49,807 nucleotides of DNA. Source: Thermodesulfobacteriota bacterium (GTDB lineage Bacteria; Desulfobacterota; Desulfobacteria; Desulfobacterales; JAUWMJ01). Below are positions 17,364 to 26,487 of this stretch, one piece after another (positions within the stretch are counted from its first letter, which is position 1; every line of letters begins with the position of its first letter). Position numbers and translations under genes: made by a program. The stretch covers positions 32,501 to 82,307 of the forward strand of contig JAXHVO010000086.1 of the NCBI GenBank assembly GCA_034189135.1. The letters are read 5' to 3'. Below the pieces are notes generated by a model. That model was not told where the DNA came from and did not search any database. It saw only the letters and a program-made list of their open reading frames with translations.

Positions 17364-18365
17364 ATGAAAAAATATCGTCCACTAGTGGGGATCACCATGG
17401 GCGATCCCGTCGGCATAGGCCCTGAGATCATACTTTTAGCTCTGGCCGATCCTTTGATTTATAAGTTGTGCAGGCCGCTTGTGATCGGGGATATGGAAAG
17501 GTTAAAGGTATTAAAAAGCAAGCTTGGTTTTAATGCGGTAGAAGAGCCAAGGAGCGGGGTATATCAATGTGGTTGGGTGGATGTTGTCAGCACCTTTAAA
17601 CTCGACACGGATCAAATATTTTGGGCCCAGCCCACGGCATTAACAGGAAAGGCGATGATAAACTATGTGACCTCGGCCATAGACATAGCGTTACAGGGAA
17701 GAATTGATGCAATGGTTACATGCCCCATAAACAAGCAGGCCATGCATATGGCAGGTTTCTTTTATAACGGACACACCGAAATTCTGGCGGAAAAGACAAA
17801 AAGCGCCGGTTTTGCCATGATGCTTGCAGGAGAGAAACTCCGGGTGGTTCTGGTCACCATACATATTCCTTTAAAAGATGTCCCCCACGCGCTTTCCCAA
17901 GAAAAGATACTGCAAACCATCACCCTGACAGACTCTTTTCTGCGTACACGCATGGGAGTGGAAAATCCGAAAATCGCTGTTGCCGGACTTAATCCCCATG
18001 CAGGCGAAGGAGGTATGTTTGGAGATGAAGAGCAGCGCTTCATACTTCCGGCGGTTAACCTTGCAAAAGGTCAGGCGCTTGATGTCCACGGACCTTATCC
18101 ACCGGACACAATATTTTATCATGCGCAAAAAGGTCTTTATGATGCGGTGATTTGCATGTATCATGATCAGGGACTTATTCCTTTTAAAATAATTCATTTC
18201 ACCGATGGCGTAAATACAACCCTTGGTCTTCCCATAATCAGAACTTCTGTTGATCATGGGACAGCCTATGATATTGCAGGCAAAGGTAAAGCCGATCCGG
18301 GCAGTTTGACCGCCGCGATAAAAATGGCAGCTGCCCAGGCGGCATTCGCAGGTAAAAAATTTTAA
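17364..18365 (+). CDS. pdxA: 4-hydroxythreonine-4-phosphate dehydrogenase
   Basis: PdxA oxidises 4-phosphooxy-threonine with NAD+ in the DXP-dependent pyridoxal 5'-phosphate pathway. Family motifs are clear: GITMGDPVGIGPEI at the N-terminus, TCPINKQAM, NGHTEILAE with a metal-binding His, GLNPHAGEGG, CMYHDQGLIPFK and SVDHGTAYDIAGKG with further metal-binding His residues. Length 333 is standard. AAAGGA at proper spacing precedes ATG 17364. Some PdxA homologues act on other hydroxy-acid phosphates, but the full motif set supports the vitamin B6 role. Confidence 0.94.
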   Translation: MKKYRPLVGITMGDPVGIGPEIILLALADPLIYKLCRPLVIGDMERLKVLKSKLGFNAVEEPRSGVYQCGWVDVVSTFKLDTDQIFWAQPTALTGKAMINYVTSAIDIALQGRIDAMVTCPINKQAMHMAGFFYNGHTEILAEKTKSAGFAMMLAGEKLRVVLVTIHIPLKDVPHALSQEKILQTITLTDSFLRTRMGVENPKIAVAGLNPHAGEGGMFGDEEQRFILPAVNLAKGQALDVHGPYPPDTIFYHAQKGLYDAVICMYHDQGLIPFKIIHFTDGVNTTLGLPIIRTSVDHGTAYDIAGKGKADPGSLTAAIKMAAAQAAFAGKKF

Positions 18366-18438
18366 CTTTGCTCCAATTTACTCGAGGGATCGGGAAGTTT
18401 CTTATCAATGGCCTTTTTTGTAAACCGTTTGAGCTTTA

Positions 18439-18693
18439 ATGATTGTTAGTTTTTCGTCCGGAGAAGCGCCCATTTGCCCGTATCAGCCTTAACAATCATT
18501 TCGAGAAACTGGCGTACGGTCCGCCTGAGGTGGACTGAGATTCGATTTGTACCAGCCCCAAGGGACAGAACCCCACGGCAGCATTGATCGTTTCTGTCTG
18601 TATGGATTTAACTGAGAAGATAGGGGGCGTGTACAGAGTGCTGGACTTAATTGTTAAGGCTGATACGGGCAAATGGGCGCTTCTCCGGACGAA
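18439..18693. repeat. Dispersed element, copy B, closed by a perfect 44-bp inverted repeat
   Basis: This fills most of the pdxA-uvrA gap (18366-18743); no gene is seen in the rest. Arms 18453-18496 and 18650-18693 are perfect 44-bp reverse complements (outer end TTCGTCCGGAGAAGCGCCC, inner end GCCTTAACAAT), enclosing about 153 bp. The segment 18459-18632 is homologous to copy A at 10661-10832. A competing 11-bp inverted pair, AATGATTGTTA (18439-18449) with TAACAATCATT (18490-18500), overlaps the left arm, so two alternative folds are possible. It could be a mobile element or a large structured RNA. Confidence 0.75.
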
Positions 18694-18743
18694 CTGAGTA
18701 GAGATTGAAAAACTCCCCGACCCCTTTAATTGGAGAATTGGCG

Positions 18744-21578
18744 ATGTTGAATAATATAAAAACGATGCAATCCAATAAAATCATTATACGGGGTGCCAGA
18801 CAGCACAATTTGAAGAATATCAACGTTGAGCTGCCGCGAAATAAGCTGATTGTGATTACCGGCCTTTCCGGATCCGGGAAATCGACATTGGCTTTTGATA
18901 CGCTTTATGCCGAAGGACAACGAAGGTATGTCGAGTCTCTTTCCACCTATGCCCGCCAGTTTTTAGAGCGGATGGAAAAGCCGGATGTTGATATGATTGA
19001 AGGCCTTTCCCCGGCCATTGCAATTGAACAAAAAACAGCCAGTCACAACCCACGATCAACCGTAGGAACCGTTACGGAAATATATGATTATCTCAGACTT
19101 CTGTTTGCCAGGGTTGGAACACCCCACTGCCATAAATGCGGGAAACCGATTACCTCGCAAACCATCGATCAGATTGTCAGCCAGGTTTTGTCTCTTCCTG
19201 AAGGAAGTAGAATTATCATCCTGTCCCCAGTGGTTTCAAATCAGAAAGGCACCCATGAAAAACTATTTAAATGGCTGAAAAAGGAAGGCTTTGCCCGTGT
19301 CCGTGTAGATGGAAACACCTTTGATATAGAGGAAGTTTCTGTGCTGAAAAAAAATATCAAGCATACCATCGATGTCATTGTGGACAGGCTGGTGGTAAAA
19401 CAAAAGATTAAAAATCGACTGGCCGATTCCCTGGAACTGGCCCTGGCACAGTCAGGCGGACTTGTTGAAGTGGATGTTCTTGACAAAGAGCCGATTTTAT
19501 TCAGCGAAAAGGCAGCATGTATCCATTGTGGCATCAGTTACCCTCAATTTACCCCTGCCAGTTTTTCTTTTAATTCACCCCAGGGCGCATGTCCAAAATG
19601 TGACGGACTTGGCTCAACAACGGAATTCGATCCTAACCTTATCATCCCCAATCATGAACTTTCATTAAGGGAAGGGGCGGTGGCCATGTGGGCCAACAGA
19701 AATTCGGTGCACTTCACCGACTTTCTGGATGCACTTACCGCGCATTACGGCGTAGATATCTACACACCATATAGAGAGCTTCCGGATCATTTTAAAAATG
19801 CCCTTTTATACGGTTCCGGAAAAGAAGAAATCACCTTTTATTTTGAACAGAATGGTCGTCGTTTTAAGTATAAAAAAACCTTTGAAGGCGTTATTAATAA
19901 ACTTAAGCGGCGTTATATGGAGACTGATTCGTCCTGGGCCAGAGATGAAATAAGGCGCTATATGAATTTTAAGCCATGCCCTGAGTGTAAAGGTGAAAAA
20001 TTAAATCAAGCAAGCAGATCTGTAAAGGTGGGAAACTTTACCATATCTGATATAACCGCACTTTCAGTTGCCAAAGCGCACTTATTCTTCAGGCAGCTCA
20101 AACTGACGGGAAAAAAGGGAATAATAGCCGAAAGAATTCTTAAAGAAATCATCGAAAGGCTTGGCTTTCTTGAGAACGTAGGATTGTCCTATCTTACTCT
20201 TGACCGGTCGGCTTACACGCTGTCCGGCGGTGAAAGTCAGAGAATCCGTCTGGCAACACAGATCGGATCGAAACTAACCGGTGTTCTCTATGTTCTTGAT
20301 GAGCCCAGCATCGGACTTCACCACCGGGATAATCAGCGGCTTCTTGGGACCCTTTTAAAAATGCGTGACCTTGGCAACACCGTGCTGGTTGTAGAACATG
20401 ATGAAGAGACAATCCTTGCTTCGGATTATGTAGTAGACATGGGCCCCATGGCCGGAATGAACGGCGGTCAGGTGGTATTCGCCGGCACGCCCCAAGCGCT
20501 TGTTAAAGATAAAAATTCACTCACCGGACAGTATATTTCAGGTAGAAAACGCATTGTAGTTCCCTCCAAACGTCGCTCAGGAAATGGAAAAAACCTCATC
20601 ATAAAGGGAGCTTCAAAAAATAATCTTAAAAATATAGATGTCGGCTTCCCTCTTGGCCGTTTGATATGTGTGACAGGGGTGTCAGGTTCGGGAAAATCAA
20701 CCCTTGTTCTGGAAACACTGTACCGTCTTCTGGCACAAAAGCTTTACCATGCCAGGATACCTGCCGGTGACCATGGGGACTTTCTCGGACTTGAGTATAT
20801 TGATAAGGTGGTGAATATCGATCAATCTCCCATCGGGAGAACCCCTCGCTCAAATCCGGGCACCTATACCGGCGTTTTTACATTTATCAGAGAACTTTTT
20901 TCCAGAACCCCTGAAGCCCGCATCCGTGGATATAAACCCGGACGGTTCAGTTTCAATGTAAAAGGGGGAAGATGTGAGGCCTGCAGGGGTGACGGAATTA
21001 TTAAAATTGAAATGCATTTTCTGCCGGACGTGTTTGTTTCGTGTGATGTGTGCCACGGAAAAAGATATAACCGCGAAACCCTTGAAATCAAATACAAGGG
21101 AAAAAATATTGCGGACATTCTTGATATGACGGTCAATCAGGCCTATGCTTTTTTTGAAAAAATTGGAAATATCAGGGCAAAGCTCCAGACTCTGGTTGAT
21201 GTTGGTTTGGGCTACATCCATATTGGTCAACAGGCGACTACTCTGTCAGGAGGAGAAGCCCAGCGGGTAAAGCTTTCCAGGGAGCTTAGCAAACGGGGGA
21301 CAGGTCAAACGGTGTATATCCTTGACGAACCGACCACCGGGCTGCACACGGATGACATAAAAAAACTTCTTAATGTATTAAACACCCTGGTGGAAAAAGG
21401 AAATACGGTCATTGTCATAGAACATAATCTTGATGTTATAAAGACAGCCGATTATATTATCGATCTTGGCCCCGAAGGGGGGGATGAGGGGGGATATATA
21501 GTCGGATGCGGCACTCCGGAGGAAATAACTAAAGTTAAAACATCTTATACCGGACATTTTTTGCAAAAGGTTTTATAA
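18744..21578 (+). CDS. uvrA: Excinuclease ABC subunit A
   Basis: UvrA is the damage-recognition ATPase of nucleotide excision repair. Two ABC modules are present: the first with Walker [10 protein letters not shown] and signature [12 protein letters not shown], the second with GVSGSGKST and [12 protein letters not shown]. Zinc modules appear as CHKCGK, CIHCG...CPKCDGLG and [19 protein letters not shown] with [10 protein letters not shown]. Start chosen at ATG 18744, preceded by GGAG eight nt away, giving 944 residues; ATG 18765 would be a slightly shorter alternative, and the upstream TTG at 18705 has no support. Lies directly after repeat copy B. Normal length and intact motifs. Confidence 0.97.
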   Translation: MLNNIKTMQSNKIIIRGARQHNLKNINVELPRNKLIVITGLSGSGKSTLAFDTLYAEGQRRYVESLSTYARQFLERMEKPDVDMIEGLSPAIAIEQKTASHNPRSTVGTVTEIYDYLRLLFARVGTPHCHKCGKPITSQTIDQIVSQVLSLPEGSRIIILSPVVSNQKGTHEKLFKWLKKEGFARVRVDGNTFDIEEVSVLKKNIKHTIDVIVDRLVVKQKIKNRLADSLELALAQSGGLVEVDVLDKEPILFSEKAACIHCGISYPQFTPASFSFNSPQGACPKCDGLGSTTEFDPNLIIPNHELSLREGAVAMWANRNSVHFTDFLDALTAHYGVDIYTPYRELPDHFKNALLYGSGKEEITFYFEQNGRRFKYKKTFEGVINKLKRRYMETDSSWARDEIRRYMNFKPCPECKGEKLNQASRSVKVGNFTISDITALSVAKAHLFFRQLKLTGKKGIIAERILKEIIERLGFLENVGLSYLTLDRSAYTLSGGESQRIRLATQIGSKLTGVLYVLDEPSIGLHHRDNQRLLGTLLKMRDLGNTVLVVEHDEETILASDYVVDMGPMAGMNGGQVVFAGTPQALVKDKNSLTGQYISGRKRIVVPSKRRSGNGKNLIIKGASKNNLKNIDVGFPLGRLICVTGVSGSGKSTLVLETLYRLLAQKLYHARIPAGDHGDFLGLEYIDKVVNIDQSPIGRTPRSNPGTYTGVFTFIRELFSRTPEARIRGYKPGRFSFNVKGGRCEACRGDGIIKIEMHFLPDVFVSCDVCHGKRYNRETLEIKYKGKNIADILDMTVNQAYAFFEKIGNIRAKLQTLVDVGLGYIHIGQQATTLSGGEAQRVKLSRELSKRGTGQTVYILDEPTTGLHTDDIKKLLNVLNTLVEKGNTVIVIEHNLDVIKTADYIIDLGPEGGDEGGYIVGCGTPEEITKVKTSYTGHFLQKVL

Positions 21579-21603
21579 ATAATAGCCGTTCAAGAGTTGA
21601 GAC

Positions 21604-21825
21604 TTGAAATTAGAAAGCAGATATTGGAATGAAAAAAAACGAGTTTACGAGCTGGAACCATACAAACTGGCAGATGCCTTATTAGATATGGTCTGGTATG
21701 ATACTGACAAAAGGAACCTAAAGGTTCAGGAAACCATTGTCTATCAGAAGTACAACATAAGGAAAACCAAATTACCAATTTCTATTTTCAGATTTCGGTG
21801 TTCCGTGGACGCTCACTGTAAATAA
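21604..21825 (+). CDS. Doubtful 73-residue ORF downstream of uvrA
   Basis: An open frame from TTG 21604 with no recognised domain and no clear ribosome site. Its C-terminal part is encoded by the dispersed repeat at 21777-21815, which argues that it is repeat-derived rather than a conserved gene. Apart from this ORF, that repeat and the terminator, nothing else was seen in the uvrA-atpE gap. Confidence 0.2.
   Translation: MKLESRYWNEKKRVYELEPYKLADALLDMVWYDTDKRNLKVQETIVYQKYNIRKTKLPISIFRFRCSVDAHCK
21777..21815 (+). repeat. Diverged short dispersed repeat, copy 2
   Basis: It matches 9112-9150 at 30 of 39 positions by my count, including TATTTTC, ATTTC and ACGCT blocks. In this copy the hairpin arms are no longer complementary. 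It ends just before the uvrA/atpE bidirectional terminator. Confidence 0.4.
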
Positions 21826-21860
21826 AACAGGGCTTTGTTTAACAAACAAAGCCCTGTTTT
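21824..21860. terminator. Bidirectional intrinsic terminator between uvrA and atpE
   Basis: A perfect 17-bp inverted repeat (AAAACAGGGCTTTGTTT and its complement) with a 3-nt loop. A/T tracts on both sides give a U-run in either direction. It sits between the convergent uvrA (+) and atpE (-) genes. Confidence 0.92.
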
Positions 21861-21882
21861 GTTTTAAATAGAAAAATCTTTT

Positions 21883-22164
21883 TTAGCGAGCAAACAGCCC
21901 TGCAATCGAAGCTGCCTGCGGATGCGCGTATATAAGGATCAGTGAAACAACCAGTGCATAAATACAAAGTGATTCGATCATGGCAAGACCGATCAGCATG
22001 GTCACCGTCACCTTACCTGACGACTCGGGGTTTCTGGCAATACCCTCAACGGCGGATTTAAGACCAATACCCTGGCCAATACCACAACCAAAGGCTGCAA
22101 TTGCAATGCCAAAACCAGCCGCAGTCACACATGCAATAAAAAACTCCAAAGCTTTTAATTCCAT
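21883..22164 (-). CDS. atpE: ATP synthase F0 subunit c, with Na+-type ligand pattern
   Basis: Two-helix proteolipid forming the rotor ring. Helix 1 contains GCGIGQGIGLKSAVEGIARNP; helix 2 contains the ion-binding carboxylate Glu64 in IGLAMIESLCIYALV. Gln31 together with Glu64-Ser65 matches the Gln/Glu-Ser ligands of Na+-translocating c subunits, whereas H+ types usually have Glu-Ala or Asp at this place. The next residue is Leu instead of Thr, so the assignment is open. Strong AAAGGAGG ribosome site on the minus strand. Last gene of the F0 cluster, ending at a strong terminator. Confidence 0.96.
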   Translation of the reverse strand: MELKALEFFIACVTAAGFGIAIAAFGCGIGQGIGLKSAVEGIARNPESSGKVTVTMLIGLAMIESLCIYALVVSLILIYAHPQAASIAGLFAR

Positions 22165-22277
22165 AACTCTATCCTACCTCCTTTGTTAGATTTGTTGGGC
22201 TTCTTCCATTAACCCATTAACAAATTGATTTAAACACCAATGATCAATATTATTCAGTCGTTTAAGCATACACAGAA

Positions 22278-22967
22278 CTAGTGTGCATGTTCCATGGCGC
22301 CTGAAAAATAAATGATCGAAAGTAAAAAGAATACAAATGCCTGAACAAGGGCCACAAAGATGCCGAGCGCCATAATCGGAAGTGGGGCAAAAAATACGCC
22401 TGCCAAACCGAAAAGAATGCTTAAAACAATTTCATGCCCCATCATATTGCCGAAAAGACGAAAGGTCAAAGAGAGTATTCGGGCAAGGTGGCCAATGACT
22501 TCAATGATAAATATTAATGGACTCATCCACCATACGGGTCCCAGAAAATGCTTAATATATTTTACCCCATGGTATTTAATACCGATAATGTGGGTGAAGA
22601 TAACAACTGTTAAAGCACATGAAAGGGTGGTGTTTATGCTAGCGGTCGGAGGAAAGAATCCGGGAATAAGGCCAAGCAGATTGCAGGTTAAAATATAGAT
22701 AAATACAGTCGCAACAATGGGAAACAGCCACCTGCTTTCCTCTCCGGCAGTATCCACCATAAACTCTTCGATACCTGAAACAACGACTTCAAAAAAATTC
22801 TGTCCCTTTCCTGGAATCATGCTTATACCTTTGACCGCAATGGCACCAAGAACGATAAGAATAATTATCACCACCCAGGAATAAATCACATGGGGATACG
22901 CATGGGCAAAGTGACTCAGACCGATCCACTCAAACAGCTTGACAAAAAAGAGATATGGATGTTCCAT
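22278..22967 (-). CDS. atpB: ATP synthase F0 subunit a
   Basis: Membrane stator subunit that provides the ion half-channels. The essential arginine is seen in SLTFRLFGNMMGHE, preceded by GHLARILS; C-terminal helix reads ALVQAFVFFLLSIIYF. Length 229 and the multi-helix profile are normal. AAGGAGG lies ten nt before ATG 22967, and the upstream atpI stop is adjacent, so the genes are in one operon. The F1 and b-subunit genes are not in the window, so the ATP synthase is split between loci. Confidence 0.96.
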   Translation of the reverse strand: MEHPYLFFVKLFEWIGLSHFAHAYPHVIYSWVVIIILIVLGAIAVKGISMIPGKGQNFFEVVVSGIEEFMVDTAGEESRWLFPIVATVFIYILTCNLLGLIPGFFPPTASINTTLSCALTVVIFTHIIGIKYHGVKYIKHFLGPVWWMSPLIFIIEVIGHLARILSLTFRLFGNMMGHEIVLSILFGLAGVFFAPLPIMALGIFVALVQAFVFFLLSIIYFSGAMEHAH

Positions 22968-22969
22968 CC

Positions 22970-23356
22970 TTAAACCGCCTCCTTGAATATTAGTTTTGTT
23001 AGTTCATACATGGTGGCTAGGGTAATGCTGGCCACCACCACTGAAAGGCCCACAATAAGCCCCAGTGGATGAACGAGTTTTTTTGATATAAGCACAAAAA
23101 TAATAAATCCGCTGGCTATAAAACGAATATAGTATTTGGCTAAAATTACATTGTGAGACGAAAGTTTCGGGGGGGTTAAAGCATTTTTCAATGTCCTCGA
23201 CAGCAGGTGGAAATTCACCGTAACGATCAGGCCTCCGAAGATTATCCCTCTGGCAAAATCAGCAGGTGTCGTTATTACGCCTAAAATGGCTGCAATAAAA
23301 AACAAAATCCAGTTGGTGCATGTGACGAATTTAACCAGTCGCTGCTGTATTTGCAT
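22970..23356 (-). CDS. atpI: ATP synthase subunit I (AtpI family)
   Basis: A 128-residue protein with four hydrophobic helices (WILFFIAAILGVI, FARGIIFGGLIVTVNFHLL, YIRFIASGFIIFVLIS, LIVGLSVVVASITLATMY), matching the ATP synthase I family. Known members help assemble the c ring. Lies between atpZ and atpB with almost no gap. Confidence 0.82.
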   Translation of the reverse strand: MQIQQRLVKFVTCTNWILFFIAAILGVITTPADFARGIIFGGLIVTVNFHLLSRTLKNALTPPKLSSHNVILAKYYIRFIASGFIIFVLISKKLVHPLGLIVGLSVVVASITLATMYELTKLIFKEAV

Positions 23357-23359
23357 GGG

Positions 23360-23581
23360 TTATAATTTTCTGCTTTTTTTTATGGCGAGCCCTATATTTC
23401 TGTATCCTGCCGCAATTCCAAGCCCAAGTCCGATGAGCGTCAACCATGGAGTTGTATGAAAAACGTATCTGTCAAGATATACTCCAACGGCAAGGCCAAT
23501 CACTATGGAAAGGGATATGGAAAAACCCAGACTGCTATAATAAGCAAGTTCCCGTATATAACGTCTGGTTTCTCTTTTCAT
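23360..23581 (-). CDS. atpZ: AtpZ/AtpI-type small F0 accessory membrane protein
   Basis: Two-helix protein of the F0F1-ATPase gene 1 (AtpZ) family: YYSSLGFSISLSIVIGLAVGVYLDRY and TLIGLGLGIAAGYRNI. AtpZ with AtpI is thought to help c-ring assembly or form an Mg2+/Ca2+ channel. I chose ATG 23581, where family similarity begins; the frame is open to ATG 23650, which would add 23 residues, and neither start has a convincing ribosome site. Confidence 0.8.
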   Translation of the reverse strand: MKRETRRYIRELAYYSSLGFSISLSIVIGLAVGVYLDRYVFHTTPWLTLIGLGLGIAAGYRNIGLAIKKSRKL

Positions 23582-23692
23582 GTAAAAAAGGATACCTTTT
23601 TGGGTAAAAAAGCCCAAACCGTACTTTTTTGACGGGAGACCAAGTAACATATGTTCATTGGCAAGTCAATGCTAAATTGACAATTTTCTCTA

Positions 23693-24496
23693 TTACAATT
23701 TAATGTCACTTGCATTAAAAACCGGTCCGTCAACACACGCATGCAGATACTTTTTTGAGGTTCCTACCGACTCAACCGCACATCCAAGACATGCTCCCAT
23801 ACCGCAAGCCATCACGGTTTCCACCGAAACTTCGCACTTAACGGCAAACTTTCGTGCAAGAGCGATTACAGCTTTTAGCATTTCAGGCGGTCCGCATGCA
23901 TAAAGAATATCCGGCGGTTTTTCAGCCAGCGCCATTTCCAGAACATGGGTGACCATACATTTGCTTCCAGCACTGCCATCATCTGTGGTCGGTTGAACAC
24001 CCATTTTAAGCTGAGCAAAATCATCCACACACAAAATATCATTTTTTGATCTTCCGCCTAAAAACATTCGACATAATGAAATATCCAGCTCATTATTTTT
24101 TAATTGGGAGGCCAGAAAAACCATGGGGGCCACCCCTATTCCACCCGCCACCATAAAAATGCGTGTCATAGTCTTCGGAATACTGAATCCGTTGCCCAGG
24201 GGACCGAGAATGTCTATCCAATCATTTTTATGCAGCATCGATAATTTTTTGGTAAACTTTCCAACCACTTTGTAAAGAATTTCAATACCCATGAATGATT
24301 CACTCCCGACAATAAGCCTGTGTATTGAAAAAGGTCTGCGAAGCAGAGGCTCAGTACCACCGCAAAGACGCAACATGACAAATTGACCTGGTTTTGCCTC
24401 GGAATATTCTCCAAGACAACTCAAGCCGATTTTGAAATATCCCGGCCCGATTTTCTTATTCCACAAAACCTGAATTTTTTGCTGAATCAATGGCAA
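23693..24496 (-). CDS. pyrK: Dihydroorotate dehydrogenase electron-transfer subunit
   Basis: PyrK is the FAD/[2Fe-2S] subunit linking the class 1B dihydroorotate dehydrogenase (PyrDB) to NAD+ in pyrimidine synthesis. FAD site RRPFSIH, NAD site MVAGGIGVAPMVFLA, YACGPPEML, and a C-terminal cluster motif CGMGACLGC plus a Cys in YLHACVDG. Length 267 is standard. pyrD, usually next to it, is absent here; instead it lies between the RdgC-like pair and the F0 genes on the same strand. Related sulfhydrogenase or ferredoxin-NADP reductase subunits share the fold but generally differ in the C-terminal motif. Confidence 0.88.
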   Translation of the reverse strand: MPLIQQKIQVLWNKKIGPGYFKIGLSCLGEYSEAKPGQFVMLRLCGGTEPLLRRPFSIHRLIVGSESFMGIEILYKVVGKFTKKLSMLHKNDWIDILGPLGNGFSIPKTMTRIFMVAGGIGVAPMVFLASQLKNNELDISLCRMFLGGRSKNDILCVDDFAQLKMGVQPTTDDGSAGSKCMVTHVLEMALAEKPPDILYACGPPEMLKAVIALARKFAVKCEVSVETVMACGMGACLGCAVESVGTSKKYLHACVDGPVFNASDIKL

Positions 24497-24510
24497 CCTC
24501 TTGATTTAAA

Positions 24511-25059
24511 TTATTTTTCTTCGGAATAAATCCATTTTCTGATTTCCGGCACCACGCTCTCACCCCACTTGGGTGAAACTCTCAATTTTATGAATTCATT
24601 AAAAAGCTTATCAATCAGCCGGGTTACTTTTTCGTAAAGATAAGTCTTTTCCAGCACCCTGCCTTCAATATCTTCACCTGATTCCACCATGGCTGTTTCC
24701 GGGAGTTTCAAATTGCTGATATTCATACTTTCGCCTTTTATGGTAAAACGCCACTGATGGTCACCGGATTTAAATAAGAGATTCATCTCGGTGACCACTG
24801 CACCTTTGCCCAGTGACAGGATACCTTCTTCAAGACCGGCGTCATCCCCCAGTATGGTAATTGTTTCAACGGCATCATTGATTTTATTTTCCAGTACAAT
24901 ACGGTTGCCGATATTTAAAAATACAAGATCCTTTTCAATTTTTTTCAGTTTTTGCGGATCATTTTCTACTATGAACCACAACCAGGTTAAGAACTCGTTA
25001 CCTAAAAACTTGTAGCGACTATAAGCAAAAGCAATATCAAGCATTTTCAAAGGCCTCAC
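24511..25059 (-). CDS. Conserved protein paired with an RdgC-like protein
   Basis: A 182-residue soluble protein with no firm family assignment. The segment FLGNEFLTWLWFIVE recalls the C-terminal half of RdgC-family proteins, and the gene overlaps the end of the RdgC-like gene by 4 bp (GTGA), so the two may form one split RdgC-type unit or an obligate pair. The likely start is GTG 25059; ATG 25044, preceded by TGAGG, is an alternative. Rich in charged residues with a predicted alpha/beta mix and no membrane segment. Confidence 0.55.
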   Translation of the reverse strand: MRPLKMLDIAFAYSRYKFLGNEFLTWLWFIVENDPQKLKKIEKDLVFLNIGNRIVLENKINDAVETITILGDDAGLEEGILSLGKGAVVTEMNLLFKSGDHQWRFTIKGESMNISNLKLPETAMVESGEDIEGRVLEKTYLYEKVTRLIDKLFNEFIKLRVSPKWGESVVPEIRKWIYSEEK

Positions 25060-25670
25060 TTGGTGAATTTTGTGGTAGCAATATTTGACAGGATATCCCT
25101 CTCCCCATGATTAAGATTTGCCGTCGAATCAGCCATGGTGTATGGAAAAAGCCGGATTGGCGTCATATTGAAAGATTTGGCAAAAAGAGTTTCAAATTCC
25201 TCATTGGCGGATTTCAGGCTGGAAAAAAACCATATGTGGGCATCTTCATAGTTCCACAGGATGTCATACACATTCGGTGTTGCAGGGATGCGGAGAACAA
25301 GGGCATTTATTACCCGGTCCTTAATCGCCTTTTTTTCATCTTTGGAAAAATATCTTCGCCCGCTAACAGTTAGCAATTTGGCCTCCTCAATTGCGATCTG
25401 TTTTTTTATTACTTTCGCTGGTAAAACTTTCCGGTCAATTCGCATGGAAAAAACCATATAGGTACCGATGGAAAAGGAAGACCCTCTAAAATCCGGTTTA
25501 AAAGGATTTTCAAAAGATGTCCATCCGACCGTTTTTTCAACCGGATTTCCGTCTATCTCAGAGATGATGTTTTTTTTTAATCCATCCGTAACGGTCTCAA
25601 TAATCTGTCCCTCAAACTTACCATCGACTTTATACTGTGCCATGGAAACTGTTTTTGATAATAAGCCCAT
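25056..25670 (-). CDS. RdgC-like recombination-associated protein (N-terminal type)
   Basis: A 204-residue protein whose middle reads LPAKVIKKQIAIEEAKLL, RYFSKDEKKAIKDRV and AHIWFFSSLKSANEEFETLFAKSF. This resembles the RdgC family (DNA-binding ring protein that limits RecA recombination), which has the pattern LPxxVVxxxLxxxxxxxE...KxxxKExV...AWxD. E. coli RdgC has 303 residues; here the similarity is divided between this and the overlapping downstream gene (386 residues combined). The family call is by pattern and remains moderate. Confidence 0.55.
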   Translation of the reverse strand: MGLLSKTVSMAQYKVDGKFEGQIIETVTDGLKKNIISEIDGNPVEKTVGWTSFENPFKPDFRGSSFSIGTYMVFSMRIDRKVLPAKVIKKQIAIEEAKLLTVSGRRYFSKDEKKAIKDRVINALVLRIPATPNVYDILWNYEDAHIWFFSSLKSANEEFETLFAKSFNMTPIRLFPYTMADSTANLNHGERDILSNIATTKFTK

Positions 25671-25842
25671 TTTAGCTCACTTTCGTATTTGCTTAATTTA
25701 TATCACTTCAGCGTAAAATGATTTATATCTGTTAACCATAAAATGAACAAAAGTACCTATTACATTTGATGAATATTGTGAACTTTATTTTTATCTTCCA
25801 ACCCAAATTTACACAAGCATTAAAATATATGAATCAGTAGTT

Positions 25843-26424
25843 CTACCGGGTTCCTTGGTTCGACATAATCTTTCCGTAATGAAACTGTGTACAGACGACC
25901 TTTCCCCTATCGTCGAAGGAAATGCCTTCCTGTTCCAGCAAAATCCGTTTCATTTCAAGCCCTCCCTGATAACCGCCAAGCTTTCGATCTGAGCGAATGG
26001 CTCGGTGACAAGGAATGATCAGGGGAAAGGGGTTGTTCGCCAGGGCATTTCCCACCGCGCGTGCTCCGTTTCTTTTTCCCAGATATTTTGCGATGAGTTG
26101 ATAGGTACTGATGCTCCCCCTGGGAATTCGGTGCTCTGCGCGTAGAACTTTTTGTTGAAAATCAGTGCACAGGTTTAGAGCTGCTATTTTCAGCGAAAAT
26201 TTGATCTCTTCCCCTTCAAGGAAACCTTTGATTTCAGCAGCGACATCGTCGATTTTTTTACAGGACGATGTTTTCGAATTGGGAAAAAGTTTGAGTATCT
26301 GATCTTCAGCGGAAAGCCTAGGTTTGGAGAGCAAAATTCGTATGATCCTGGGATGGTCATTGAATTCGGTCCAGATTAGACCCACGGGTCCGAAAGGTGT
26401 TGGTTTTATAATATTTTTATTCAT
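25843..26424 (-). CDS. ogt: Methylated-DNA--protein-cysteine methyltransferase
   Basis: Suicide DNA-repair protein that moves the methyl group from O6-methylguanine to its own cysteine. The active-site motif IPCHRAI is followed by LGGYQGGLEMKRILL, and preceded by the helix-turn-helix part ISTYQLIAKYLGKRNGARAVGNALANNPFP. Length 193 with a divergent N-terminal domain suits the Ogt/MGMT class. The ATG at 26424 follows GGAGA. It lies 63 bp downstream of the DapF-like gene on the same strand. Confidence 0.93.
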   Translation of the reverse strand: MNKNIIKPTPFGPVGLIWTEFNDHPRIIRILLSKPRLSAEDQILKLFPNSKTSSCKKIDDVAAEIKGFLEGEEIKFSLKIAALNLCTDFQQKVLRAEHRIPRGSISTYQLIAKYLGKRNGARAVGNALANNPFPLIIPCHRAIRSDRKLGGYQGGLEMKRILLEQEGISFDDRGKVVCTQFHYGKIMSNQGTR

Positions 26425-26487
26425 AAACCAAACGTCTCCAACAGGATCCGAGCTACCGGTTTTCGAGTGTCGCCATTAAGCGGATGT

